Shown here: positions 1 through 9,859 of the stretch, in pieces
Position numbering within the stretch: the first letter of the stretch is position 1
How the letters are laid out: each line of letters starts with the position of its first letter
From: JAZKFP01 sp040386355
GTDB lineage: Bacteria; Pseudomonadota; Gammaproteobacteria; Pseudomonadales; UBA6940
NCBI GenBank assembly: GCA_040386355.1
Contig: JAZKFP010000105.1
Coordinates: 1 to 17,536 of the forward strand
Direction: 5' to 3'
DNA length: 17,536 nt
Notes under the pieces: model-generated
Database searches by the model: none
The model's input: only the letters and a program-made list of their open reading frames with translations
What the model was told of the DNA's origin: nothing
Program-made: the position numbers and the translations under genes

Positions 1-904
1 ACACATCCAATTGGGTACGACGCGTTTGCGCGTGCAATTCTTTTAATTGCGTTTCAGCTTCCAGTAAGCTGGCTTTATTTTGTAAGAGGGTTGCGCGTCC
101 ACTCGCAAGGTCACTTTGCTGTTCTACTCGAATTTGTTCCTTTTCAAGGTATTCATGTTCGGCAATTAAATTTTTCAACCACAAATTTTTAAAGTCCGCT
201 TCTCGACGTTTGGCTAATGGCAGAATTTGTTCGAATTTATGGATGGATTCCAAGATGGTTTGTGATTCCGCGGTACGTCGGGCAATTTCTGCATGAATGC
301 GTTGTTGTTTGGTTCGATACTCTTCCAGTTGTCCATCAAAAAGATGTTGAATATCCTTAATTCGATCATCTTCACTCGCAAATTTAAGCGTATATAAAAC
401 ATCGGGCTTTTCATTGACGTTTGCCAGTGCATTTAAAAAAGAACGAGCACGTTCTATTTTTGCTTTGGCTAAAAATAAATTATCTTGTAACCGCACTAAA
501 TCCGCATCGGTATTGGTGTTGTCTAACTCAATTAATAATTCGCCTTTTTGAACGGCTTGTCCTTCGGCAACCTGTATTTTTTTAACCGTTGAAATTTCAA
601 ACGCTTGAACATTTTTACTACGATCATTTGGAATAATACGACCTTCAGCAATTGCAACCACATCGATTTTTGAAATAATTGCCCATCCCAGGGCAATACC
701 GACAAACGTAATAATCACCCAGGCAATAACTCGGGGTAATGGACTTACTGGGGTTTCTTGCAAGGCTAACGCTGCGGGTAAGAATTGTGCTTCATGCGTT
801 AATAAAGCAGGGCTTTCTAACTGATGACGCTGTTGCCATGACTGTCGCCACACGTGCCGATGTCGATCTAAAATGTCTTTCATGGTATGCCAAATACTAC
901 TCAT
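1..904 (-). CDS. HlyD-family type I secretion adaptor (membrane fusion protein), partial
   Basis: Periplasmic adaptor linking the inner-membrane ABC exporter to a TolC-type outer-membrane channel. The frame is open from the ATG at 904 to the window edge and gives about 301 residues; the C-terminal part lies outside (family members are usually 430-480 aa). Residues 1-57 are a cytoplasmic leader. About 58-77 form one membrane anchor (VIAWVIITFVGIALGWAII). Next comes the biotinyl-lipoyl-like half motif with VAEGQAVQKGELLIELD at about 112-128, then a long charged alpha-helical coiled-coil region. It starts 6 bases after the stop of the upstream ABC transporter, with AGGG just before the ATG, which favours 904 over the in-frame ATG at 883. 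It is the last visible gene of the secretion operon. No TolC homologue is visible. Confidence 0.93.
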   Translation of the reverse strand, partial: MSSIWHTMKDILDRHRHVWRQSWQQRHQLESPALLTHEAQFLPAALALQETPVSPLPRVIAWVIITFVGIALGWAIISKIDVVAIAEGRIIPNDRSKNVQAFEISTVKKIQVAEGQAVQKGELLIELDNTNTDADLVRLQDNLFLAKAKIERARSFLNALANVNEKPDVLYTLKFASEDDRIKDIQHLFDGQLEEYRTKQQRIHAEIARRTAESQTILESIHKFEQILPLAKRREADFKNLWLKNLIAEHEYLEKEQIRVEQQSDLASGRATLLQNKASLLEAETQLKELHAQTRRTQLDV

Positions 905-910
905 AGCACC

Positions 911-3010
911 CTAGGATTCTTGTTGCTGTAATTTATATAAATGCGCGTACGTACCCGCGTTGGTAATCAGGTGATTATGAGTTCCTTCTTCGACAACAAC
1001 GCCTTTATCTAACACTACAATACGATGCGCGTGCCGAACCGCCGATAAACGATGCGCAATAATAATCACGGTACGATGCGCACCTATAGCCTGCATATTT
1101 TGTTGAATAATATGTTCGGATTCGTAATCTAACGCGCTCGTGGCTTCATCAAAAATTAAAATGGCAGGATTATTCAATAAGGCGCGCGCAATCGCCACGC
1201 GTTGTCGTTGCCCACCGGACAATGAGGCACCGTGTTCTCCCACGAGCGTGTCATAGCCTTCTGGTAATTCGGTAATAAAATCGTGTGCTCCAGCAAGTCG
1301 AGCCGCTTCCATGATTTTTTCCAAGGGCGCACCCGGATCCGCAAGCGCAATATTGTCGCGGACGCTCCGACTGAACAGAATATTATCTTGCTGTACAATG
1401 CCAATTTGTCGTCGTAGTGAGGCAGGGTCAATGACCGCAATATCGATTCCATCAATAAAAACGCGTCCGCGTTCCGGAACATATAAGCGTTGAATAATTT
1501 TGGTTAACGTACTTTTGCCAGATCCCGAGCGTCCCACCACACCAATCATTTCTCCAGCATGAATGGTTAAATTAATATTTTTTAACGCTTCAGCACCATC
1601 CGGACGGTAGCGAAAAATGACGTCCTTTAAAACAATTTCTCCCTGCACTTGGGGCATCGTAGATTTTTGATCCACGACCTCGGTTTTTGTATTCAAAATA
1701 TCGCCTAAGCGCTCCATGGATATGCCGACTTGTTGAAAGTCCGTCCATAATTGCGCTAAACGCATAACAGGTTGCGAGACTTGGCCTGCAAGCATATTAA
1801 ACGCAATGAGCTGACCAATACTTAATTGGCCAGAAATCACTAATTTTGCCCCAAAATATAGAATGGCAAGCGTTACCAATTTACTAATGAGTCCTACGCC
1901 ACCTTGGGCAAAACTACTCAGCGTATTGGTTCGAAAACTCGCCGAGACATACCCCGCTAGTTGTTGATCCCACTGCCGCGTCCATTGGGGTTCCACCGCC
2001 ATCGCTTTTAAGGTATCGACGCCACTGATGGTTTCGACTAAAAATGCTTGATTTTCTGCGCCGCGATTAAATTTTTCATGCAATCGGGATTTTAAAATAG
2101 GGGTAATAATAAGACTCAAAATAAAATAACAAGGCAGAGACGCTAATACGATCCAGGTGAGTGTCGTGCTGTAATACAACATCACCGCGATAAATAAAAA
2201 CGAGAAAAAGCAATCCAAAATCAACGTTAAGGTGTTACCCGTTAGAAATGCACGAATATTTTCTAATTCACGCACTCGGGCGACCGAGTCCCCAATACGA
2301 CGGGCTTGAAAATATCCTAAGGGTAAATGCATTAAATGGCGGAATAATCGAGCGCCTAATTCCACATCCATTCGGCTGGTCGTATGCGAAAAAATATAGG
2401 TTCGTAAAAAACTTAAGGTAATTTCAAAAATAATCACAATTAAAAAGGCAAAGCCGATCACATCCAATGTTTTTAAGCTTTGATGCACTAAGACTTTATC
2501 CATCACGACTTGAAAAAATAAAGGCGTAATTAACGCAAAAAATTGTAAGAAAAAAGAAACAATTAAAACTTCAATGAGAAATTTGCGGTATTTAATAATC
2601 GCGGGGATAAACCAGGAAAAATCAAAACGAGCGGCTTCACGTGTTGAGGCTTGCTGTGACGTCAATAGAATAATGTCATGATTCCAGCGTGCGTCTAACG
2701 CCGCTATCGAGAGCGTTTGTGGTCGGCCTTCGATCGGGCAATGAATTAACACCTGATCCGCTTCGACTTTTGCCAAAATGAAAAACGAACCATTTTTATC
2801 CTGCGCAATCGCAGGCAAGGGTGTTTTAGACAGACGGTCCGTCTTAACTCGAACACAGCTAACCCTCATCCCGAGTTCTTTAGCTGCGGTTAATAATTCT
2901 GGCTGAGTTAATACAGCGCCTACGCGATGTTGATGCGCGATATGGTCTGGGTCGGTTGCAATACCGTGAAAGCGGGCCATCATGGCCAGGCATTGCAACC
3001 CACTGTCCAT
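911..3010 (-). CDS. HlyB-like type I secretion ABC transporter with degenerate C39-like domain
   Basis: Inner-membrane exporter of the adjacent RTX protein; 699 aa, close to E. coli HlyB length and alignable to it throughout. Residues 1-125 are a C39-peptidase-like domain. The expected catalytic Cys (D-C-G) is Ser3 here, and the position matching HlyB His83 is Phe76, so it should bind substrate but not cleave it. Residues 130-435 form the membrane domain with FALITPLFFQVVMDKVLVH and SRMDVELGARLFRHL. The nucleotide-binding domain has Walker A GRSGSGKST (493-501), signature LSGGQ (597-601), Walker B ILIFDE (617-622) and H-loop His653. GGAAG lies 9 bases before the ATG. An in-frame TAA lies three codons upstream, so the N-terminus begins within a few residues of the C39 motif, shorter than HlyB. 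It begins 6 bases after the RTX stop, so it is probably cotranscribed. Confidence 0.96.
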   Translation of the reverse strand: MDSGLQCLAMMARFHGIATDPDHIAHQHRVGAVLTQPELLTAAKELGMRVSCVRVKTDRLSKTPLPAIAQDKNGSFFILAKVEADQVLIHCPIEGRPQTLSIAALDARWNHDIILLTSQQASTREAARFDFSWFIPAIIKYRKFLIEVLIVSFFLQFFALITPLFFQVVMDKVLVHQSLKTLDVIGFAFLIVIIFEITLSFLRTYIFSHTTSRMDVELGARLFRHLMHLPLGYFQARRIGDSVARVRELENIRAFLTGNTLTLILDCFFSFLFIAVMLYYSTTLTWIVLASLPCYFILSLIITPILKSRLHEKFNRGAENQAFLVETISGVDTLKAMAVEPQWTRQWDQQLAGYVSASFRTNTLSSFAQGGVGLISKLVTLAILYFGAKLVISGQLSIGQLIAFNMLAGQVSQPVMRLAQLWTDFQQVGISMERLGDILNTKTEVVDQKSTMPQVQGEIVLKDVIFRYRPDGAEALKNINLTIHAGEMIGVVGRSGSGKSTLTKIIQRLYVPERGRVFIDGIDIAVIDPASLRRQIGIVQQDNILFSRSVRDNIALADPGAPLEKIMEAARLAGAHDFITELPEGYDTLVGEHGASLSGGQRQRVAIARALLNNPAILIFDEATSALDYESEHIIQQNMQAIGAHRTVIIIAHRLSAVRHAHRIVVLDKGVVVEEGTHNHLITNAGTYAHLYKLQQQES

Positions 3011-3016
3011 ACATCT

Positions 3017-6000
3017 TTACTTCCAACTTGACGTAATAATCGAATTTAAAGCGGTTTGGTAATCCGGTGGCAAGGTGGTTTGCCCTGCAGTGGGCGGCGT
3101 AAACGCAGCCATCGCATTAACTAACGCATCCACTTGTGAGTGTAGCATTAGCTTGCCAGAAGCCGTTTGGAATTGCTCAACTTTAGATTCGTTGCCGTAA
3201 TCCCATCTTTCAATACTGACAGTATTGCTCGTGCCAATGACTTGAATATTTAAATTACCGTTCGATTTGGTCAACCATAATTGGTCATGCGCAATTCCGG
3301 AACCAAATAAGACTTTATCGGAATTAATATTTAATCCATCGGAATCATAATTATCAATTGTGTCTTGTCCAGAACCTAAACCAAATTTATAAATATCGGC
3401 ACCAACTTGTCCTAATAAACGATCGTTTCCTGCGCCGCCATCTAATGTATCGTTGCCTGCAGCTCCGCTCAATGTATCGTTTCCAGCTCCGCCCTCTAAA
3501 AGGTCATTAGTTGCATAACCATACAGGGTGTCATCGCCAGAAGTAGGCAATAGTATTTTCTGTTTGATTTTCGCTTGGCTATACACCGTACCATCAGCAA
3601 ATTGAATTGTTTCTAAACCGTGAGAAGAGTTTCCATCCAGATAAAAATAATCATTAATAGTGAACTGATCAGTTGTGCCATTCACTTTAATAATTAGATC
3701 GTCATACGAATTACGATTTAAAGTAATACCGGTAGTAGTAATTCCACTTCCTAATAAAACTTTATCAGGATTTACTCCGATTGCATCCGTGTCGAAATTA
3801 TTAATTAAATCCTGACCATATCCTAGGCCAAAATGGTATGTGTCTGAACCTGCCCCTCCAGACAGGGTATCAATACCTGACCCACCATCTAAAATGTCAT
3901 TAGTAGCGTAGCCATAAAGTGTATCGTTGCCGGATGTCCCTAATAGTATCTTTTGTTTGATTTTCGCTTGGCTATACACCGTACCATCAGCAAATTGGAT
4001 TGTTTCTAAGCTGTAAGAAGAGTTTCCATCTTGGTAAAAATAATCATTAATAGTGAACTGATCGGTTGTGCCATTAACTTTAATAATTAGATCGTCATTA
4101 GAATTACGATTTAAAGTAATACCGGTAGTAGTAATTCCACTTCCTAATAAAACTTNNNNNNNNNNNNNNNNNNNNNNNNNNNNNNNNNNNNNNNNNNNNN
4201 NNNNNNNNNNNNNNNNNNNNNNNNNNNNNNNNNNNNNNNNNNNNNNNNNNNNNNNTATCCGGATTTACTCCGAGTGCATCCGTGTCAAGATTATTAATAA
4301 GATCCTGACCGTATCCTATGCCAAAATGGTATGTGTCTGAACCCGTACCTCCAGATAACATATCATTACCCGCACCGCCGTCTAACGTATCGTTACCGGC
4401 ATCCCCATTTAACGTGTCATTCCCGTCTTGACCTTGCAAATTGTCATTGCCATTGCCGCCATAAAGTGCATCGTTTTGTGTGCCGCCTTTCATCAGGTCG
4501 TCGCCGTCGTCGCCATACAGCTTATCCTCACCGGCACCACCGACTAAGGTGTCATTACCACCTCTTCCATCGATCCGATCATCGCCCGCAAGGCCGGATA
4601 AGGTTTCCGCTGCGGCATAGCCTACAATCGTGTCGTTGCCGGCAGTGGTTGCAAGCACTTTAGTTTTGATGGTCTCAGGCGTCCAAATCGTGGCGTCTGC
4701 AAATTGAATACGTTCAACCGCTGCACTGGTGGTGGCGTCGTCGTAGAAATAACCATTGATTTGTAGCCGATCGTTGGTGCCGTTAATCGTAAGAATCAGA
4801 TTATCACCCGAACGTTGAACACCCACATTGGTGGTGAGCACACCTGCACCAAACACTACTTTATCGATGTTCACATTGACCGCATCGTTATCGTAATTAC
4901 TGATCGTGTCTTGACCGCTACCGATATTAAATAAATAGGTGTCAGCCCCATTATCACCCGATAAATAATCATTACCCGCACCGCCGTCTAACGTATCGTT
5001 GCCGGCATCACTATTTAACGTGTCATTCCCGTCTTGACCTTGCAAATTGTCATTGCCATTGCCGCCANNNNNNNNNNNNNNNNNNNNNNNNNNNNNNNNN
5101 NNNNNNNNNNNNNNNNNNNNNNNNNNNNNNNNNNNNNNNNNNNNNNNNNNNNNNNNNNNNNNNNNNNTCACCCGATAAATAATCATTACCCGCACCGCCG
5201 TCTAACGTATCGTTGCCGGCATTACCATATAGAATATCGTCACCTGCGCTTCCCACTAAGGTGTCGTTTGCACTCGTTCCTAACTCTGTAACGCCTGCAA
5301 CCGGTGTAGACGTTGAAAGTTTAGTTTTAACGATAGTTGGCGTCCAAATAGTGCCGTCAGCAAATTCAATTTGATTGATCGCATAATCAGAAGCGGCGTC
5401 TTGGTAAAAATAAGCACTGACTCGTACGTAATCGGTGCTGTTATTGAGTTTCAGTAGCAGGTCATCCGATTCACGAATAAGGGTTACATCGGTGGTGAGG
5501 ATGCCCGCGCCTAATTGAAGAACATCTACGCTGTTATCCGAGTCGTAATTATAAATACTGTCTTGACCAGAACCTTTGCCGAATTTATAAATATCAGCGC
5601 CCGCACCGCCGGTTAAATAATCATTACCTGCACCGCCATCGAGAATATCTATACCCGCACCGCCATCGAGTGAATCGTCGTCTTCATTACCATTTAAGGC
5701 ATCGTTGTCGTTGCCACCGTATAAAATATCTTTGCCGGTGCCACCGTTTAAAATATCTGCACCTGGATCGCCTTGCAACGTGTCATTACCTGTACCGCCG
5801 TTTAGCGTATCGTTTCCCGCTTGACCATATATTGTGTCGTTGCCGTCAAGACCGGATAAAGTATCCGCACCTGCATATCCCACTAACGTGTCGTCATTCG
5901 CGGTTGCAGTTTGGACTTTAGTTTTAACGATAGTTGGTGTCCAAATAGTGCCGTCAGCAAATTCAATTTGATTGATCGCATAATCAGAAGCGGCGTCTTG

Positions 6001-8805
6001 GTAAAAATAAGCACTGACTCGTACGTAATCGGTGCTGTTATTGAGTTTCAGTAGCAGGTCATCCGATTCACGAATAAGGGTTACATCGGTGGTGAGGATG
6101 CCCGCGCCTAATTGAAGAACATCTACGCTGTTATCCGAGTCGTAATTATAAATACTGTCTTGACCAGAACCTTTGCCGAATTTATAAATATCAGCGCCCG
6201 CACCGCCGGTTAAATAATCATTACCTGCACCGCCATCGAGAATATCTATACCCGCACCGCCATCGAGTGAATCGTCGTCTTCATTACCATTTAAGGCATC
6301 GTTGTCGTTGCCACCGTATAAAATATCTTTGCCGGTGCCACCGTTTAAAATGTCTGCATCTGCATCGCCCTGCAGAGTGTCATTGCCGGTGCCACCGTTA
6401 AGAGTATCGTTGCCAGCCTGACCATACAGCATGTCGTTGCCATCTAGTCCCGATAAGGCATCCGCAGTTGCATAGCCCCAAAGCGTATCGTCATTTGCTG
6501 TTGCGACTTGTACTTTCGTTTTGACCGTTGCAGAATCCCAAGTGGTGCCGTCAGCGAATTTGATTTGATCAATCGTGTAAGCGGAAGCGGTATCTTGAGA
6601 AAAATAATATTGCACCGTAAGTGAGTCATCGGTATTTAAAATATTGATTTTTAGATCATTGCCAGAGCGAGTAAGGCTAACTTCGCTGGGTAATACATTG
6701 TCTGTAAAAATAATACGATCCAACTGCTCACCAAGTACATCCGAATCATAATTATAAATACTGTCTTGGCCCGAGCCTTTTCCAAAGACGTAAACATCTG
6801 AGCCGTTGCCGCCGCTTAAATAATCATTGCCGCCTTTAGCAATAATTAAATCGTTACCATGTCCACCTTCAATGTTATCGTCTGAAGCTGTACCAACAAT
6901 TAAATCCGATCGTGAGGTGCCTGATAGAGTATGTTCATTTGCTTCAGCAAAACGCACTGTCCAACTACTTAATTCTTCGCTGAATGCACCAAGTTCTGAA
7001 GTATTATTAATCTGCGTAAAAAGAAATTCTGTGGCATTCCAATTTAGGCTTGCGAGCTGAGTCTTACCAATGGCACTTAGAAACTCGATGAGATCAATAA
7101 CTCCTTCGCGTGGATTATTTGAAATCGCTTGCTTAAAAGCATTTTCAATTGGTAAAAAATCCAATGAAAACTGTCCGTCTACCATATTAAATTCTAATTT
7201 ATCAAAATATGTACTCAAACGAGTTTTCAAAAGAAGTGATTCATAAATATCTGTTTTAAATCGATCGTAAGCTAACGAGATGCTTGCTATTTGCTCCGCG
7301 GCTAGACTAACCGTTAAATTACCGGACGTTGAATCAAGCGGTGTAAATCGTGCCTGTCCGTTTGCACCGCCATAGGTAAAACCCATAAAGCGTTCGACAA
7401 TTCCAAGCTGGTTGATAAAAGTATTGTAAGCAGGAGTTCCAGGAGTTAATCCAGCTAAATCATAAGAAAGGGTTACACCGCTGGATGACAAAGCATTCGC
7501 TTGGGATTTAAGAGATTTTAAATCGGATGTATTTGCCCAATTCTCAATAAAGGTATCGAGCTTATCGATCTGTCCTTGTCGAGTAGTTTGTTGGGTGTAC
7601 GTTTGAACAATATTACCTAATGAAGTTGACAAGCTAATGGCTTCATCTAAATCCCGTACACGACCAGAGCCATTTAAATTGGGCAGGGCTTTAGCTTGGG
7701 TGGTGAGAGGAATTTGATCAGTGAATTCTCGATAAAAAGTATTAACTAGTAAATCTAGGTTGGCCGAAGCGCCATTGGTTTCCCCTGTTGCCCCAGTAGT
7801 ACCGTCGGTTCGGGTAAAAGTACCTGCAGCGGTTTGAATATTTCCATTGCCCAGATCATTAAACACGATTGAGGAATTAACACTAATGGAGGTTATATTG
7901 TTTGCGCTGAGAGTCGTTAATTCATTTGCTTGACTTATGCCGTCTTGATTTAAATCACGCCAAATACGTAGATTGGTAAAAACACTATCGGCTGAGTTAA
8001 TTTTACCGTCATTGTTGGTATCTTCATCTTTTAAAGCATCAAATCCATCTACTGCAAATTGACCATCTTTTTTAATTGTATCTACGCCAAATAGTTCGCG
8101 TCCAGTATCAATCGTATTGTTGCCATTACGATCCATTACTAGCCAGCCGTCATCCGGTTTTACCCAACCCGTTCCAGTTTTAATACCATCCGCGTCGTGA
8201 TCAAATAAGATCACTGTACCGTCGCGGGTACTGGTAGTTTCAATTCCATCACCGTCTAAATCGAAAACTAAAGGATCGCGTCGGGGCGGGACGCAAGCAT
8301 TTGCACCTGCGCTTGCGCCACCACTGCCTGGTCCACCTGGGGCGCCGTCTCCCTCACCTCCAGCACCTTTGCTCGGATCTTTTTGTGCATCGGGCTCTTG
8401 CCAAATGCGAGTGTCATTTAGGTCGTTAATTGAAGCATCAGCCTTAACTTTGTCATAAATCCATTTCTCAAGGGAAACATTTGTTTCCTTTTTATCTGTA
8501 GCTTCCTGCCATTTTTTATATTCCTCTCTCCCAAGATTATTATTCCATTTATCCATATTTTCTTGAGCGTTATGTTCTTTTTCAGTCAATCCATCTTTGG
8601 GGTCATAGGCCCGTTCGTTAAAATCACCTAACCATTTGGCGATGTCCGCATTAAATCTTTCGGTAAGGCGCGCGCTAGTAAGCGCATGTCGATATGCATC
8701 GTATTGATCATTATAATATGGAGTCGATAGATCTGGATTAATCGTCAATCGTCCCAGTTGATCAGCTGCTTCAACTGACTCCCGGCCATAGCTACTAAAA
8801 CCCAT
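3017..8805 (-). CDS. Giant FrpC-like RTX protein with predicted self-processing module (two assembly gaps inside)
   Basis: Secreted Ca-binding repeat protein, at least 1862 residues if both N gaps are closed at zero length; the frame then stays open. Start: ATG 8805 with GGAG upstream. Domains: 25-100 contains DAYRHALTSARLTERF and NMDKWNNNLGR, resembling the toxin-associated module I recall as DUF6973. 146-170 is a Gly/Pro-rich linker. Asp177-Pro178 is followed by FDLDGDGIET, LFDHDADGIKT, GWVKPDDGWLVMDRNGNN and IWRDLNQDGISQANEL, which is FrpC self-processing-module sequence known for Ca-dependent Asp-Pro autocleavage. 355-625 is a helical region with LPNLNGSGRVRDLDEA. From 628 on there are GGxGxDxLx nonapeptides, alternating with at least seven 'YxFGxGSGQDxIxNYD...FADGTxW' calcium-binding-related segments. 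The end, LVNAMAAFTPPTAGQTTLPP, is typical of type I secretion signals. No acyltransferase (HlyC) gene is seen, so it is probably not a classical haemolysin. The function of the N-terminal domain is unknown. Confidence 0.93.
3561..4358 (-). repeat. Tandem 393-bp (131-codon) modules at the 3' end of the RTX gene, second copy gapped
   Basis: Copy 1 spans 3561-3953. Copy 2 starts at 3954 and is interrupted by the N run at 4156-4255. Both encode VYSQAKIKQKILL followed by GTTDQFTINDYFYxDGNSS and YHFGxGYGQDLINN. The copies differ at scattered positions, so they are older than the 435-base pair. The spacing is an exact multiple of three. Confidence 0.9.
4156..4255. other. Assembly gap (100 N) inside the RTX gene
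   Basis: A run of exactly 100 N, the usual placeholder for unknown length. The bases on either side match adjacent bases 3762 and 3763 of the neighbouring 393-bp repeat copy, so the flanks join in frame with nothing missing. The true gap is therefore either zero or a whole number of repeat units lost by assembly collapse. The 100-base filler breaks the reading frame artificially. Confidence 0.95.
5068..5167. other. Assembly gap (100 N) inside the RTX gene
   Basis: A second 100-N placeholder. The left flank matches sequence ending at 4461 and the right flank matches sequence starting at 4954, both inside the neighbouring module. The same interval there (4462-4953) is 492 bases, or 164 codons. 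A likely reading is that about one module of roughly 492 bases has been lost. Zero-length joining also keeps frame, but it leaves two extra residues between nonapeptides. Confidence 0.95.
5320..5754 (-). repeat. RTX module direct repeat, copy A
   Basis: A 435-base segment repeated at 5917-6351 (offset 597) with a single difference, c at 5341 against t at 5938. From 5342 to 5754 the copies are identical by eye. It encodes a run of nonapeptides plus one calcium-binding-related segment ending ADGTIWTPTIVKTK. The lack of synonymous differences points to recent duplication or gene conversion. Confidence 0.95.
5917..6351 (-). repeat. RTX module direct repeat, copy B
   Basis: Partner of 5320-5754. 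Outside this block the flanking nonapeptide-coding sequence diverges quickly (for example 6352-6480 against 5755-5880), so the identity has sharp edges, as expected of a recent unequal exchange or conversion tract. Confidence 0.95.
8272..8277 (-). other. Predicted Asp177-Pro178 self-cleavage site of the RTX protein
   Basis: GAT-CCT encodes Asp177-Pro178 at the boundary between the Gly/Pro linker and the FrpC-type self-processing module. In Neisseria FrpC the corresponding Asp-Pro bond breaks in the presence of Ca, and the new C-terminal Asp can join a Lys of another protein. Here cleavage would release an N-terminal fragment of 177 residues containing the toxin-like domain. The Asp-rich Ca motifs just downstream are kept. 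The site is predicted by similarity only. Confidence 0.6.
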
Positions 8806-8820
8806 TTTATTTTCTCCGCA

Positions 8821-9249
8821 TTAAATTTGATTTAGCTGTAGTACTGAATTGCTAAGCAGAATGATTGGTGAATTAGAACAGCTGCTTTGCGTTAAATTAA
8901 AATATAAGCCTTTTGATATTTTAAATTTTATTTGAACGGGTGGGTTTTGATCATAGAATAACCAAAGAACAAAATATTTATCGTCGACTTCAGAAAAATT
9001 TCGTAAATCCTCACCCACCCTCTCTTCCATTAGTTTTTTAGTTATATATGGTGTTTGAATGCACATTTTTAATAATTTCTTTTTTGAAAATTGTGCAAGA
9101 TCAACTTTAACGATTGTATTCTTAGTTTTTGGTGATGCTTTTAAAATTTCATTTTTTATTGTTCTAGCTTCAAATGAACAGGCAGAAATCAATACGCAAA
9201 TTAAGCAGGTAACAAAGTTGATAATACTTTTACGATAGAAATTTTTCAT
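8821..9249 (-). CDS. Small predicted lipoprotein upstream of the RTX gene (FrpD-like position)
   Basis: 142 aa. Residues 1-23 form a signal peptide with a basic start (MKNFYRKS), a hydrophobic core and lipobox ISA-Cys24. Ser at +2 favours outer-membrane sorting. The mature part is about 119 residues, mostly polar, with Cys63 and Cys123, and has no motif I recognise. AAGG lies about 9 bases before the ATG. The stop is 15 bases before the RTX start, so the two are probably cotranscribed with the lipoprotein first. The layout matches Neisseria frpD-frpC, in which the lipoprotein FrpD binds the N-terminal part of FrpC. FrpD is about twice as long, and I see no clear sequence match. It could equally be an immunity protein for the N-terminal domain. 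Function not established. Confidence 0.75.
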   Translation of the reverse strand: MKNFYRKSIINFVTCLICVLISACSFEARTIKNEILKASPKTKNTIVKVDLAQFSKKKLLKMCIQTPYITKKLMEERVGEDLRNFSEVDDKYFVLWLFYDQNPPVQIKFKISKGLYFNLTQSSCSNSPIILLSNSVLQLNQI

Positions 9250-9859
9250 GTATAAACCTTAGATTGGTAAGTTTTTAGACAGAGGCAATAACTTCAATTT
9301 TTAATGTAATTTCTTATAACGTGTAAAATAATTTTTTGGATGTCTTTAGAATTTGGTAGTCAACGAATGAATTTTAAAAAAATATAAAAATCAACTTTCT
9401 CAGAATCATATAACACCAGACTTATTCGATTTTTCATTAGGCCCATACATTCTTAATGCTTTCAATTAAACTTTGATTATTTTTTCTTTATTATTTACAA
9501 TTTTTCGAAATGAAATTTTGAAAATGCCTTACTAACAACAAGACTTATTAAACAGGGTTTATTTTTTATGAATATTTGAACTATTGAACCCAGCGGTCAT
9601 TTTAAAATCCCAAGCATATTTCCCTAAAATTCAATAAATGACAAGTTTTATTTGTAAGATATTGATCGATAATGTAACTTATTGATTTCTATTATCAATT
9701 TGTTAATTGATAAACTTAATTCTTGATATTCTACATGCTCTTCTCTCAAGTCACTCCTGAATTGAATAACAATCGCGTACCTATGGGAATGACTTGGCAT
9801 GGAGCGTCTGCAATCTATTTAGTAAAAAACAGCCAACCCACCCACTTAATTTTTTGAAT
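9250..9859. other. AT-rich intergenic region upstream of the RTX operon
   Basis: About 610 bases with no good gene. It should hold the operon promoter on the minus strand, but I cannot pick a convincing -35/-10 pair. A hairpin with 9-base arms and a 4-base loop lies at 9692-9713, with no T run. On the plus strand a 40-codon frame at 9735-9857 (MLFSQVTPELNNNRVPMGMT and on) reads like protein rather than noise and may be a gene remnant. I do not recognise it. Confidence 0.5.

Noticed and set aside
3017..3979. A separate 320-aa RTX gene starting at 3979
   Set aside because: The apparent start is a GTG inside a module (DGTVYSQ) and the frame stays open upstream to the N gap; it is the 3' part of the large gene.
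4331..4663. Plus-strand open frames opposite the RTX gene (also 5034-5291 and 5670-5921), rich in His, Arg and Cys
   Set aside because: These are antisense shadows of GGxGxD repeats; their composition is a product of the repeat, and they have no start signals.
5320..6351. The near-identical blocks as a mobile element or CRISPR-like array
   Set aside because: They lie in frame inside RTX coding sequence and encode standard Ca-binding modules.
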